Source: Candidatus Rokuibacteriota bacterium (GTDB lineage: Bacteria > Methylomirabilota > Methylomirabilia > Rokubacteriales > CSP1-6). Taken from it: a DNA stretch of 64,000 nucleotides. The notes under the pieces were generated by a model that saw nothing but the letters and a program-made list of their open reading frames with translations, did not search any database and was not told where the DNA came from. The stretch covers positions 1-64,000 of the forward strand of contig QHSP01000037.1 in the NCBI GenBank assembly GCA_003220495.1, read 5' to 3'. A program made the position numbers and the translations under genes. This document shows positions 1 through 10,104 of the stretch, piece by piece (the first letter of the stretch is position 1; every line of letters starts with the position of its first letter).

Positions 1-1
1 C

Positions 2-1183
2 GGAGCCATCGTGGTGGGGCCCAAGCTGTCCGGCGACCCCTTCTATCCCCAGGATCTCGATCTGCTGATGACGCTCGCCAATCAGGCCGGCGTCGCGGTG
101 AAGAACGCTCAGCTCTATGCGCAGGTGCTCCTGGCCCATGAGCATCTCAACAACATCGTTTCCACGATCGAGAGCGGGGTCGTCGCGGTCGACGCGACCG
201 GCCAGGTAAGCCTTTTCAACCGGGCCGCGGAGCAGCTCATGGGCCTGGCGGCCGAGAGGGTCCGCAATCAACCGCTCAGTGTGCTGCCGGAGTGCGTCGG
301 CGACATGCTGTCCGAGACCATCACCGGCGGCGGCGCCAAAACGCAGCCCGAAGTCCAGCTGTCCGACGGCACGACGACACGGCCGATCATCTGTACGACG
401 TCACCGTTGCACGATCAGGCCGGCGCCGTGCTGGGGGCCGTCGCCGTCTTCAGCGATCTCACGCCGCTCAAGGCGCTCGAGGTGGAACGGCAGAGGGCCG
501 AGCGGCTTGCCTACTTCGAGATGCTGGCGTCCGGGATCGCGCACGAGATCAAGAACCCGCTGGTGGCGGTCAAGACGTTTGCTCAGCTCCTGCCGCGCCG
601 GCGGGGCGACGACCGCTTCGTGGCCGAGTTCGGCCGCGTCGTGACCCACGAGATCGCCAAGATGGAGCGGCTGCTCGACCGGCTCCGCGCGCTCTCCCGG
701 CCGGGGGAGCGGCCACGCCATCTGATCGACCTGAGGTCGCCGATCGGGGACGCAATCGAGGCGATGCGGCCTGTCTTTGCCGAGAAGAGCGCTGTCCTGT
801 CCGCGGCCATGGGCCAGTCGCCCTGCACCATCCTCGGCGACCACTCGGAGCTCGAGCAGCTCTTCCTGAACCTCTTGATGAACGCCCACGAGGTCACGGC
901 GCCCGGGGGCATGGTACGAGTGGAGGTCGCGACGTCGGCGGACCGTGCTATCGTCGCCGTCGTGGACACTGGTCCGGGCGTCCCGCCGGAGCTCCTGGAG
1001 CGGGTCTTCGAACCCTTCTTCTCCACCAAGGAGCGGGGCTCCGGTCTCGGGCTCGCCATCTGCGCCTCCATCGCTCAGACCCACGGCGCCCGCATCAAAG
1101 CGACCAATCGCGACGCGGGCGGCGCCGTCTTCACCGTCGACTTTCCGGTCGCCGTCACGGCGACCATCCCGGTGTCGGCATGA
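2..1183 (+). CDS. GAF-PAS sensor histidine kinase (5' end outside window)
   Basis: The frame is open to the left edge, so the true start lies upstream. About 393 residues are visible. The first ~45 are the end of a GAF domain (LMTLANQAGVAVKNAQLYAQ), followed by a PAS domain (~50-155) and a complete HisKA/HATPase core. The phosphoacceptor box GIAHEIKNPLVAVKTF is intact, as are the N box (NLLMNAHEV), G1 (DTGPG) and G2 (GSGLGLA). No membrane segment is visible, so the visible part is a soluble NtrB-type kinase. Its stop overlaps the next start (ATGA), so it is translationally coupled to the degenerate kinase homologue downstream. The signal sensed is unknown. Confidence 0.9.
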   Translation, partial: GAIVVGPKLSGDPFYPQDLDLLMTLANQAGVAVKNAQLYAQVLLAHEHLNNIVSTIESGVVAVDATGQVSLFNRAAEQLMGLAAERVRNQPLSVLPECVGDMLSETITGGGAKTQPEVQLSDGTTTRPIICTTSPLHDQAGAVLGAVAVFSDLTPLKALEVERQRAERLAYFEMLASGIAHEIKNPLVAVKTFAQLLPRRRGDDRFVAEFGRVVTHEIAKMERLLDRLRALSRPGERPRHLIDLRSPIGDAIEAMRPVFAEKSAVLSAAMGQSPCTILGDHSELEQLFLNLLMNAHEVTAPGGMVRVEVATSADRAIVAVVDTGPGVPPELLERVFEPFFSTKERGSGLGLAICASIAQTHGARIKATNRDAGGAVFTVDFPVAVTATIPVSA

Positions 1184-3132
1184 ACACGATCCTGGTCGTC
1201 ACGTCCGACGACGCGCTGCGGGCGCGTCTCATGGTCGCCCTCGGCGAGCATTCCGTCTTCACGGCTCCCAACGACACCGAGGCGCTGAAGACGCTGCGGC
1301 TCATCGAGATCGACGTGGTCGTCCGCGGCGCGGGCACTTCCCGCGACGTCGAGTCGTTCGTCGCGCGGGTGCGGGCGATCGCGCCTGCGGCCCTCACCAT
1401 CACCATCGGTGTGACGGCCGAGGACAGCGAGACCGCCGACTTCACCCTGCCCGTGACGTTCACGCAGCGCGAGCTGGACGGTGTGCTGCGACGGGTGATC
1501 GACAAGCTCCACCTGACGCGCGAGATCACGGCACTGCGCTCCAGTCTCGGGCCCGAGGCGCCGGGCACGACGGTCGGCCCTGACGAGCCGTGGGAGGGCG
1601 CCGCGTTCGCCCGCGTCCTCAAGGAATTCACGCGCGCGTTCGCCGCGGGATTCGATCTGCCCCGCGCGCTCGAGATGTTCCTCGACGCGATCCGCGAGCT
1701 CGTGCGGCCCACGCGCATGGCGCTGCTCCTGCCCGACGCGGATGCTCAGGAATATCGCGTCGCGACCCATCGGGGGCTGGCGCGACCGATCGTCGAATCG
1801 GTACGCCTCCACGCCGGACAAGGTCTGGCTCGCTGGCTCGCCGCCCAGGGCCGGCCGGCTCGACTCCACGACCTCACCGACCCGGAGATCGTGCGCGAGC
1901 TCAAGCTCCTCCAGAGCGTGCTCGCCGTGCCCCTCCTAGCCCACGGTGAGCTCGTCGCGATCCTCACCGTCGGGCAGCCGGTCGTCGGCTCGATGTATCG
2001 ACGCGGCGAGACCGAGACGCTCTTCGATCTCGCGTCGCACCTGGCCACGGCCATCCGCGACATCGCGCTCCACAATCAGCTCGAGCGTCAGCAGCAGTTC
2101 AGCGAGCGCATCCTGGCCCACATGTCGAGCGGCGTCATCACCATCGGGCGCGATCAGCGCATCGGCACGATCAACCGCCGGGCCGAGGAGATTCTCCAGC
2201 TCTCGTCCGGCGAGGTCCTCAAGCAGGACCTCCGCGCGCTTCCGTCGCCGCTGGGCGACATGCTCTTCGACACGCTGAGGACGGGACGCACGGCGGGCCG
2301 CCACGAGATCCAGCTCGCGCTGCGCGGGCTCTGGCTCGAGGTCTCGACCTATCCCGTGCGCGGCGAGGACGGCGCGCCGCTCGGCGCGGTTCTCGTCTTC
2401 GAAGACCTGACGGCGCAGAAGGAGCTCCTGACGCAGAAGCGTCAGGTCGAGCAGACCCAGCTCCTCACGCGCGTGGTCGCGCGGATCGCCGACGAGATTA
2501 AAAATCCGCTGGTGTCCATCAACACCTTCATCGAACTCATCGGTGAGCGCTACGACGACCCGGATTTCCGGCGGCATTTCTCGTCCGTCGTCCGTCGGGA
2601 CGTGCGCCGACTGGTGGAGGTGTTCGAGAAACTTGCGGGGCTCGTGACGGAAGGTGAGTTAAACTTCACGACCGTGGATGTGCACACGGTCGTCGACGAC
2701 GTGGTGACCGCGATCGAGCTCGTCGACGAGGTGCCGGCCAGACCGCTCCAGCTCGATGTGACGCGCGAAACGACACCGCAGGTCGTGAAGATCGATCCGG
2801 CTCAGCTCCGAAAAGCCCTCTCGTACCTCATCTGGTATCTGGCGCACAACTCGCCTCCGGATCAGGCGCGCGTGTCGGTGTCGGTCGCGCGGCACGCCGA
2901 GCGCGAGGGCGGCGAAGGCGTGCGGATCCTGGTCGGCTCGCGCACCGCGGCGGTGCCGGCCGAGAAGCTGCACCGCGTGTTCGACCCGGTGCAGATGGTC
3001 CAGGAGAGCCTGATCGACGTGGGACCGGCCGTGAGCCAGCGTCTCGTGGAAGCCGTGGGCGGGCAGCTCGCGGTCCGTCAGGGGCGCCACGAGCTCCACT
3101 TCCTGGTCACGCTCCCGCTCGCGAGCCCATGA
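1180..3132 (+). CDS. Degenerate histidine-kinase-like protein (pseudo-REC, GAF, PAS, pseudo-kinase)
   Basis: The ATG at 1180 overlaps the previous stop, which is why I choose it over the longer ORF-track start at 292; this gives 650 aa. Domain order: receiver-like fold (~1-105), GAF (~140-300), PAS (~305-415), DHp-like helices, then an ATPase-like remnant. The receiver has VVVRGAG where the phosphoacceptor aspartate should be. The DHp box reads RIADEIKNPLVSINTF, with Asp438 replacing the phosphoacceptor His of the upstream paralogue. No N box, DxGxG or G2 glycine motif is recognisable in the C-terminus (VGSRTAAVP). The fold looks preserved while catalysis should be lost, so a regulatory or scaffolding pseudokinase is likely. 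The frame is open over 1.9 kb and coupled on both sides, which argues against simple decay. Confidence 0.85.
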   Translation: MNTILVVTSDDALRARLMVALGEHSVFTAPNDTEALKTLRLIEIDVVVRGAGTSRDVESFVARVRAIAPAALTITIGVTAEDSETADFTLPVTFTQRELDGVLRRVIDKLHLTREITALRSSLGPEAPGTTVGPDEPWEGAAFARVLKEFTRAFAAGFDLPRALEMFLDAIRELVRPTRMALLLPDADAQEYRVATHRGLARPIVESVRLHAGQGLARWLAAQGRPARLHDLTDPEIVRELKLLQSVLAVPLLAHGELVAILTVGQPVVGSMYRRGETETLFDLASHLATAIRDIALHNQLERQQQFSERILAHMSSGVITIGRDQRIGTINRRAEEILQLSSGEVLKQDLRALPSPLGDMLFDTLRTGRTAGRHEIQLALRGLWLEVSTYPVRGEDGAPLGAVLVFEDLTAQKELLTQKRQVEQTQLLTRVVARIADEIKNPLVSINTFIELIGERYDDPDFRRHFSSVVRRDVRRLVEVFEKLAGLVTEGELNFTTVDVHTVVDDVVTAIELVDEVPARPLQLDVTRETTPQVVKIDPAQLRKALSYLIWYLAHNSPPDQARVSVSVARHAEREGGEGVRILVGSRTAAVPAEKLHRVFDPVQMVQESLIDVGPAVSQRLVEAVGGQLAVRQGRHELHFLVTLPLASP

Positions 3133-5426
3133 GCACGACCACCACCGCGCTCGGGCGCGTTCTCGTCGTCGACGACGAGCTGGGTCCCCGCGAGTCGTTG
3201 CGGATGCTGCTCAAGCCCAGCTACGCGATCCAGACGGCGGAGAACGGACGCACGGCCCTCGATCTGCTTCGTCGGTTCCAACCGGACGTCGTGATCATGG
3301 ATATCAAGATGCCCGAGATGGACGGGCTCGAGCTGCTCCGGCACGTCAAGCGCGCCGACCCGTCGATCGAGGTCGTGATGATCACGGCGTACGCGTCGCT
3401 CGAGACCGTCCGCCACGCGCTCACGCACGGAGCGTTCGAGTACCTCATCAAGCCCTTCTCGCGCCAGGATCTCGAGGAGGTCGTCCATCGCGCGCTCGTG
3501 CGCCGGCAGGCCGACCTCGGCACCCGCGGCCAGGTCGCGCGGCTCGTCGAGGAGATGCGCAAGCTCTCCGCCAAGACCCGGGAGCTCGAGGAGGCCGAGG
3601 CCACCGAGCAATCCCTCCGCGTCACCCAGCTCTCGATCCTCCGGGAGATCTCGCGGACGATCGTCGGCCACCTCGACCCCCAGAACGTGACCGCGGCAGT
3701 CACCGAGCAGCTGCGGGCGGCCCTCGGCTACGACAGCGTCGAGATCGTCCCCGAAAACCCGGTGAGCGTCGACAAGAACGATGCGTGCGTCGTGGCGTGC
3801 GTCATCCGCGACATGCAGGGGCCGCTTGGACACCTCGTCATCGACAACCGGTCCACGCGGCGCGCGATCGATCCGCGAGAGCGTGAGCTCCTCGAGATGC
3901 TCTCGGAGTACCTGGCGATCGCCCTGCGTAATTCCCGTCTCTACGGTGAGATCGCCGACACGAAGCAGCGGCTCGAGGAGACCATTTCGTCCGCCGGCGA
4001 GGCCATCATCTCGGTTTCGCCCGACGATCGGATCGAGAAGTGGAACCCGGCGGCCGAGCGCATCTTCGGCTCCAGCGCCGCCCAGGCGATCGGCCGCCCC
4101 ATCACGGACATGCTCCCGCGCGGAGACTACGCCGACGCCCGACGGCGACTGGCCGAGGGCACGCCGCGGCACGAGTTCCAGACCACGGCCACCGCGGGGC
4201 AGCCGCGCCCGGTCGAGCTGGCAGTGACGCTCTCGGCGCTGCACGGACGCCATGGCGGGCTCGAGGGGCTGATCGCGATCGTCCGCGACATCACGGCCCA
4301 GCGCGAGGTCGAGAAACAGCTGCACCAGTCCGAGAAGCTCACGGCCCTGGGACAGCTCGCCGGCGGCATCGCGCACGACTTCAACAATCTCCTCCAGGCG
4401 ATCCTCGGCTACGCCCAGCTCATGAAGCAGAGCCTCCACGACTCTGAGTTCGTCAGCCGCTCGCTCAACGTTGTCGAGGCCGCGGCCGTCGACGGCGCCG
4501 AGACGGTGCGCCGCATCCAGCAGTTCGCGCGCCTGCGTCCGGACGGTCCGCCGGTCGGCGTGGACGTGAACCAGAGCGTGCACGACGCCGTGGCGATGAT
4601 CCGCCCGCGGCTCGAGGAAAGAATCGCGCGCGACAACCGGCCGCTCGACCTCCGGCTCGACCTCGGGACGATCGAGACGATCAACGGCCGCCCGGCGGCG
4701 CTGACCGAGCTGATGACGAATCTGCTCCTGAACGCGCTCGACGCGATGCCCGACGGCGGCACGCTCACGGTGTCGACGCGAGGCGAGCCCGGCCGCACCG
4801 TGGCGCTGACGGTCACCGACACCGGCGTCGGCATGCCCGAGGCCGTCCGCCGGCGCATCTTCGAGCCGTTCTTCTCGACCAAGGGCGAGGGCGGCTCGGG
4901 ACTCGGCCTGTCGATGGTCTACGCGATCGTGCGGCGACACGGCGGCGACATCCGCGTCGACAGCGAGCCCGGCCGCGGCGCCACCTTCACGCTCACCTTC
5001 CCGGTCGCGAGCGAGCCCGTGGGCACCGAGCCCGAGTCGGCGCTGCCGCGGGCACGCCGGCCGGCCCGCGTGCTCCTGGCGGACGATGACCCCAAGGTGC
5101 TCGACACCTTGACCGAGATCTTGCGGAGCGTGGGCCACACCGTCACCGCCGCCGCGAGCGGCGGCGCCGCGCTCACCGCCTACGGGCCGGGGCGCTTCGA
5201 TGTGGTGCTGACGAACCTCGGGATGGCGGGGATGAACGGCTGGGAGCTTGCCGAGCGGGTCCGCCGGGTCGATGCGGACATCGCGATCCTCTTGATCACG
5301 GGCTGGGGGCTGCGCGACGAGGAGCACGGGCGGCTGAAGGCGCTCAAGATCCGCAAGTGCCTCTTCAAGCCCGTACGTCCGGGTGAGCTAGACTCAGCGA
5401 TCCAGGACGCGCTCGCCCCGGCCTGA
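3129..5426 (+). CDS. Hybrid histidine kinase REC-GAF-PAS-HisKA-HATPase-REC
   Basis: 765 aa; the start overlaps the previous stop (ATGA). The N-terminal receiver (~1-125) is canonical (VLVVDDE, IMDIKMPEMDG, LIKPFS). A coiled linker follows, then a GAF-like domain (~165-275), PAS (~280-395), a DHp with intact His (GIAHDFNNLLQAI, ~415), N box (NLLLNALDAM), G1 (DTGVGMP) and G2 (GGSGLGLSM). The C-terminal receiver (~650-765) has Asn696 at the phosphoacceptor position (VLTNLGMAGMNG), so it probably cannot be phosphorylated normally, although its lysine (FKPV) is kept. It may take phosphate from, or be allosterically tuned by, the two kinase-like proteins encoded upstream. No membrane segments. Confidence 0.9.
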   Translation: MSTTTTALGRVLVVDDELGPRESLRMLLKPSYAIQTAENGRTALDLLRRFQPDVVIMDIKMPEMDGLELLRHVKRADPSIEVVMITAYASLETVRHALTHGAFEYLIKPFSRQDLEEVVHRALVRRQADLGTRGQVARLVEEMRKLSAKTRELEEAEATEQSLRVTQLSILREISRTIVGHLDPQNVTAAVTEQLRAALGYDSVEIVPENPVSVDKNDACVVACVIRDMQGPLGHLVIDNRSTRRAIDPRERELLEMLSEYLAIALRNSRLYGEIADTKQRLEETISSAGEAIISVSPDDRIEKWNPAAERIFGSSAAQAIGRPITDMLPRGDYADARRRLAEGTPRHEFQTTATAGQPRPVELAVTLSALHGRHGGLEGLIAIVRDITAQREVEKQLHQSEKLTALGQLAGGIAHDFNNLLQAILGYAQLMKQSLHDSEFVSRSLNVVEAAAVDGAETVRRIQQFARLRPDGPPVGVDVNQSVHDAVAMIRPRLEERIARDNRPLDLRLDLGTIETINGRPAALTELMTNLLLNALDAMPDGGTLTVSTRGEPGRTVALTVTDTGVGMPEAVRRRIFEPFFSTKGEGGSGLGLSMVYAIVRRHGGDIRVDSEPGRGATFTLTFPVASEPVGTEPESALPRARRPARVLLADDDPKVLDTLTEILRSVGHTVTAAASGGAALTAYGPGRFDVVLTNLGMAGMNGWELAERVRRVDADIAILLITGWGLRDEEHGRLKALKIRKCLFKPVRPGELDSAIQDALAPA

Positions 5427-5428
5427 GG

Positions 5429-5512
5429 TCAGGCGCGCTTCATCGGGCGGCCGCAGCAGATCTTCTGCGCCATCGCGACCTTCCCGCACTTGGCGCAACG
5501 AAATCCGGCCAT
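5429..5512 (-). CDS. 27-residue zinc-ribbon peptide
   Basis: A very small gene absent from the ORF track. The ATG at 5512 is preceded by a good ribosome site (GGAGGGG). The product has CAKCGK followed 11 residues later by a CC pair, enough for one four-cysteine zinc knuckle, and a basic tail. It lies just downstream of the thiolase gene on the same strand (about 20 bases), so it is probably co-transcribed. The layout resembles a stand-alone version of the rubredoxin-like zinc ribbons that accompany thiolase-family enzymes as DUF35-type partners, but that role is an inference from position. It could also be a general metal-binding peptide. Confidence 0.6.
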   Translation of the reverse strand: MAGFRCAKCGKVAMAQKICCGRPMKRA

Positions 5513-5533
5513 GTCCCCTCCGTGTCGTCGCGG

Positions 5534-6679
<1,146 letters not shown>

Positions 6680-6790
6680 GACGACCTCCCAGGAGCGACT
6701 GAACAGCAATTCATCTTACCGGGGCCCGGGGGGGTGGCGCAAACCACGCGGACGTCGGCGCGGCCGCCGGCGGCTGGATGTCGACGAGGG

Positions 6791-7999
6791 CTATCGGTCG
6801 ACGCGCCGCGGATGGCCCTCCAGCGACGTGTCCAGACCGCTACTGCCGCTGAGCACACTGAACGGAGGCGCACCGGGGATGGACGGTCGCGGCGGCCGAA
6901 CTGGCGTCGCCGGTGGTCCGCTTTCGCTCGGGGCCGCTGGAGCCTCTGGCGCCCGTCCGGGTGTCTCGGGGACGATCTCAGAGCGAGCCACCGACGGCGC
7001 GGGCTTAGGGGGAGCCGCGGGTAACGCGTCCGATGGCGATGCGGCCGAGCTCGGCGCGAGCGGGCGCGGGGCAGGCTCTAGAAGCACGTCGGGCTCCCGG
7101 GAACGGAGAATTCGCGGCCGCGGCTCCTGAGCCGGCGGCGCCGCAACGCGGTCGCCCGTGGGAGCGCGGATCTCTCTCCTCGGCGAGGGCGGTCGCGGGG
7201 CCGGCGGCAGGCTCGCCACGCCACTCGGCGGGATATGCTTCGCCGGGCTCGATTCCGCCGGCGGCCTCGTCAAGTCTGGCGCGGGTTCGGCAGGCGCTGG
7301 CGCCGATAGAGTCGGCGCAGGGCTCGGCGCCTCGATTCGCTCTTCGAATATGGGCGCGCGCGCGTCGACCCCGGGGCTGCTGAGCATCGAATAGCCCTTG
7401 AGCACGAGCGGTATCGACATTAGCACGATGGCGACACCGATCGGGCGAGCGAGCGGCCTGCGATTGCCGAGAGCTCTCGCGCCTGTCGACGGAGTCGTCG
7501 CGGACGATTCTAGGGGTTGCGCGTCACCTTCGGTGGGGGGGTTTGGGCGCTGGCATCCCGGGCACTCGGCAAACGCCGCTCGAAGCGGTGCGGAGCACCC
7601 GGTCGCGTGGTGCCAGTTCTGCCCGCATTCCGAGCAGACGTGAAAATGCGGACCGGAGCGCGCTCCCGGCATCGGCTCGGAGCCGGGCTTGGGAAAACAC
7701 CAAGGACAGCACGCGGCAAGACTGTCCAGACAGTGGCCTGCGTGCTCCCAGTCTCCGTCGCACATGTTGCAGTAATGCGAGTGGAGCTCCCTGACCAGCA
7801 AGTCGTTCCGGCCGCAGCACACGGGACAGTCCTCGGGACCGACGAATGGCAGATCGCCCGAGATCGCGTCGTAGCTGGGAATGCCGCACGTGGTCGCGGC
7901 GGGTCCGCCGTGCTGCCAGCGATGACCGGCCGTGCACCGGTGCGGATGCTCGGCGCGCGGCGGCTCCAGCTCGCTTGGCGCGATTAGTTTCGTTCCCAT
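6791..7999 (-). CDS. Zinc-ribbon membrane protein with proline-rich C-terminus
   Basis: 402 aa, family not recognised. The N-terminal ~150 residues carry many Cys/His pairs spaced as zinc ribbons (CPVC, CNMC, CPWC, CSECGQNW, CPGC), interspersed with His-rich stretches. One hydrophobic segment at ~186-205 (PIGVAIVLMSIPLVL) follows, then ~190 residues rich in Pro and Ala. This suggests a cytoplasmic metal-binding head, a single membrane pass and a disordered tail, perhaps periplasmic. It ends ~110 bases before the thiolase start and begins just after the stop of the Gly-rich TPR gene, so the two unusual proteins may be co-expressed. The Pro-rich tail might span the envelope as in TonB-like or zinc-ribbon/DUF proteins, but no TonB domain is visible. 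Confidence 0.7.
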   Translation of the reverse strand: MGTKLIAPSELEPPRAEHPHRCTAGHRWQHGGPAATTCGIPSYDAISGDLPFVGPEDCPVCCGRNDLLVRELHSHYCNMCDGDWEHAGHCLDSLAACCPWCFPKPGSEPMPGARSGPHFHVCSECGQNWHHATGCSAPLRAAFAECPGCQRPNPPTEGDAQPLESSATTPSTGARALGNRRPLARPIGVAIVLMSIPLVLKGYSMLSSPGVDARAPIFEERIEAPSPAPTLSAPAPAEPAPDLTRPPAESSPAKHIPPSGVASLPPAPRPPSPRREIRAPTGDRVAAPPAQEPRPRILRSREPDVLLEPAPRPLAPSSAASPSDALPAAPPKPAPSVARSEIVPETPGRAPEAPAAPSESGPPATPVRPPRPSIPGAPPFSVLSGSSGLDTSLEGHPRRVDR

Positions 8000-8014
8000 C
8001 TCACCATGCTTGCG

Positions 8015-9934
8015 TCAAATTCCGGCGCGCCGGAGACCCTCACGCACGGCCTCGTCCGTGGGCCCGAGCTGCTGGGCCCTTCGAAATGCCGCCCGCGCGT
8101 CGTCCTTCTGGCCGAGCTTCAGGTAGCACCAGCCCATTCCCACCTGATACTGGTGCGAGTCCGGCGCGGCCAGGCTCGCCCGGATGAACATCGCCAGAGC
8201 CTCTCGATGCCGCTCCAGGTAGTACAGGCTCCACGCCATCTTTCCCCTCAAGGTCGTGACTTCCGGAGGCTCGGCGCTCAGGAGGCGCCGCGATCCCTGA
8301 AGGGCCTTCTCGAGCGGAGGAAGGGCGGCTTCGTAGTTGCCGCGCTCGAACTGAGCCGAGCCCAGACCGTTCAAGGCGTCGACGTAGTCGGAATTTCGGT
8401 TCAGCGCGGACTGAAACGCTGAAGCGGCGAGCTGGTACCGGCCCAGGCGGAGCCGACTCCATCCGAGACCGTTGGAGAGACCCTCCCAGGTCGGCTGACG
8501 CCGGAGTGCGGTCTTGAACGAAATGGTCGCCCCGCGGAAATCTCCGAGGAAATACTCGGACCACGCGAGCAACGCCCGGGCCTGGTCATGCTCGGGGTAG
8601 AGCGCGGTCGCCTCGGCAAGCTGATCACGTGCCTCCTGGTACTTGCGCTCCTCGAGCAGGGCGCTGCCGCGCGCGAAGCTCGCCTCTGCCTGCATGCTCC
8701 GGCGGAAGCCTTGAAAGAATCCAGGAGAGGACGTCAGGAGCACGGACGAAGCTGACGGCGACCGAGCCGGGCGATCGGCCGCCTCGTCCACTGCTTCCCA
8801 CGCGCGCTCCGCCGCGGCGCGCGCACGATTCGACTCGCGCCGGACCACGACGTCGTCGGGAGTTGGGCTATTCGCCGCCCGGGCGGCTGCCTCGGCGGCC
8901 CGCGACGCTTCGCGCGACGCATCAGCCGCGGTCTGCGCGGCATCCTTCGACGCGTCTGCTATGGCGCTCGCAAGATCTAGCCGCATGCCCGATTGGTCTT
9001 CTCGAGCCTGCTCCGCTCCATTGCGCTTCGCCGCGTCAGCGGCGAGCGCGGCACGCCGTGCGGCTTCGGCGGCGCCTTTTGCGGCGGCCTGCGCGGCGCG
9101 CCGAGGCTCTGAAAGGTCTGAGGTCCTCTCGACGCGTGCGCTGCCGGTGCCGCTGCTTCCAACGCTCGTGCCTGCCGCGCTGACGCCGTCCGGACCAGGG
9201 CCGCCGCTCGAGCCTGGCGTGCCGGTGCCGACGCCTGCGGCCGCGCCACCGGACCCGACTGAGCCACTGACGCCCGCTCCGCCAGCGCTGGCCCCGGCGG
9301 CAGCCCCGCCGGTCCCGACTGCGCCGCTCACGCCAACTCCGCTCGCGCCGACTCCGGCGGCAGCCCCGCCGGTCCCGACTGCGCCGCTTACGCCGACTCC
9401 GCTTACGCCGGCGCCGGCCGAAGCCCCGCCGGTCCCGACTGCGCCGCTGACGCCAACCCCGCCGGCGCCGGCCCCGGCGGCAGCCCCGCCGGCCCCAGCT
9501 GCGCCGCTCACGCCAACTCCGCCGGCACCGGCCCCGGCGGCAGCCCCGCCGGCCCCGGCTGCGCCGCTCACGCCAACTCCGCCGGCACCGGCCCCGGCAG
9601 ACCCGCCAGCGCCCCCAGCACCTGCGGCACCGCTGACGCCGACCCCACCGACGCCCGCCCCGGCAGACGCGCCGGCCCCGCCGGCACCGGCCGCACCGCT
9701 GACGCCGGCCCCGCCGACACCGACTCCAGCCGAAGCGCCCGCACCGCCCGCCCCCGCGGATCCCCCGACTCCAACCCCGGCAGTACCGGCGCCCGCGGCC
9801 GCCCCGCCGGCGGCACCCGGACCCAAGGCGAGGGCGATGCTGATGTCAGAGACGAGCTGCACCGCCGCGACGAGCGGCACGGCGAGCAGAACGAGCGCGA
9901 GGGCGACGATGTACGATCGCGACGAGCGGATCAT
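8015..9934 (-). CDS. Gly/Ala-rich repeat protein with C-terminal TPR domain
   Basis: 639 aa. The N-terminus has a hydrophobic stretch (YIVALALVLLAVPLVAAV) typical of a signal peptide or anchor. Residues ~35-250 are almost pure Gly/Ala/Val/Ser, built from ~20-residue units such as GVGVSGAVGTGGAAAG, encoded by tandem repeats with an exact 60-base period. An Ala/Arg/Glu-rich, coiled-coil-prone part follows (~270-390). The C-terminal ~215 residues are tetratricopeptide repeats (YPEHDQARALLAWSEYFLGD, LNGLGSAQFERGNYEAALPP). Likely a surface or periplasmic protein with a flexible glycine linker and a protein-binding TPR platform. The opposite-strand Pro-rich ORF (8961-9965) is its shadow. Function unknown. 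Confidence 0.8.
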   Translation of the reverse strand: MIRSSRSYIVALALVLLAVPLVAAVQLVSDISIALALGPGAAGGAAAGAGTAGVGVGGSAGAGGAGASAGVGVGGAGVSGAAGAGGAGASAGAGVGGVGVSGAAGAGGAGGSAGAGAGGVGVSGAAGAGGAAAGAGAGGVGVSGAAGAGGAAAGAGAGGVGVSGAVGTGGASAGAGVSGVGVSGAVGTGGAAAGVGASGVGVSGAVGTGGAAAGASAGGAGVSGSVGSGGAAAGVGTGTPGSSGGPGPDGVSAAGTSVGSSGTGSARVERTSDLSEPRRAAQAAAKGAAEAARRAALAADAAKRNGAEQAREDQSGMRLDLASAIADASKDAAQTAADASREASRAAEAAARAANSPTPDDVVVRRESNRARAAAERAWEAVDEAADRPARSPSASSVLLTSSPGFFQGFRRSMQAEASFARGSALLEERKYQEARDQLAEATALYPEHDQARALLAWSEYFLGDFRGATISFKTALRRQPTWEGLSNGLGWSRLRLGRYQLAASAFQSALNRNSDYVDALNGLGSAQFERGNYEAALPPLEKALQGSRRLLSAEPPEVTTLRGKMAWSLYYLERHREALAMFIRASLAAPDSHQYQVGMGWCYLKLGQKDDARAAFRRAQQLGPTDEAVREGLRRAGI

Positions 9935-10104
9935 TGGAGTTACCCCCAGTTCGAGTGATCGGTAGCGTCTCCAAACCCGGACGCTTTCACTGTGATTCCC
10001 GCCCGAGCTCCGGACAATCGGGTGAACACTTTAAAGCGGTCGGCGCGGAGACCTGTACCTGTCGGATGGGGCCTTTATCTCGGCCACGCTTCTGGAGATA
10101 ATCT

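Noticed and set aside
292-1179. Long N-terminal extension of the ORF starting at 292
   Set aside because: It overlaps the upstream kinase in another frame and reads as low-complexity Arg-rich sequence; the coupled ATG at 1180 is the natural start.
3078-5327. 749-residue minus-strand ORF
   Set aside because: Shadow of the hybrid kinase; no domain and skewed His/Arg/Asp composition.
8961-9965. Plus-strand 334-residue Pro/Ala-rich ORF
   Set aside because: It is the mirror of the Gly-rich repeats; the minus strand carries the signal-like N-terminus and TPR domain.
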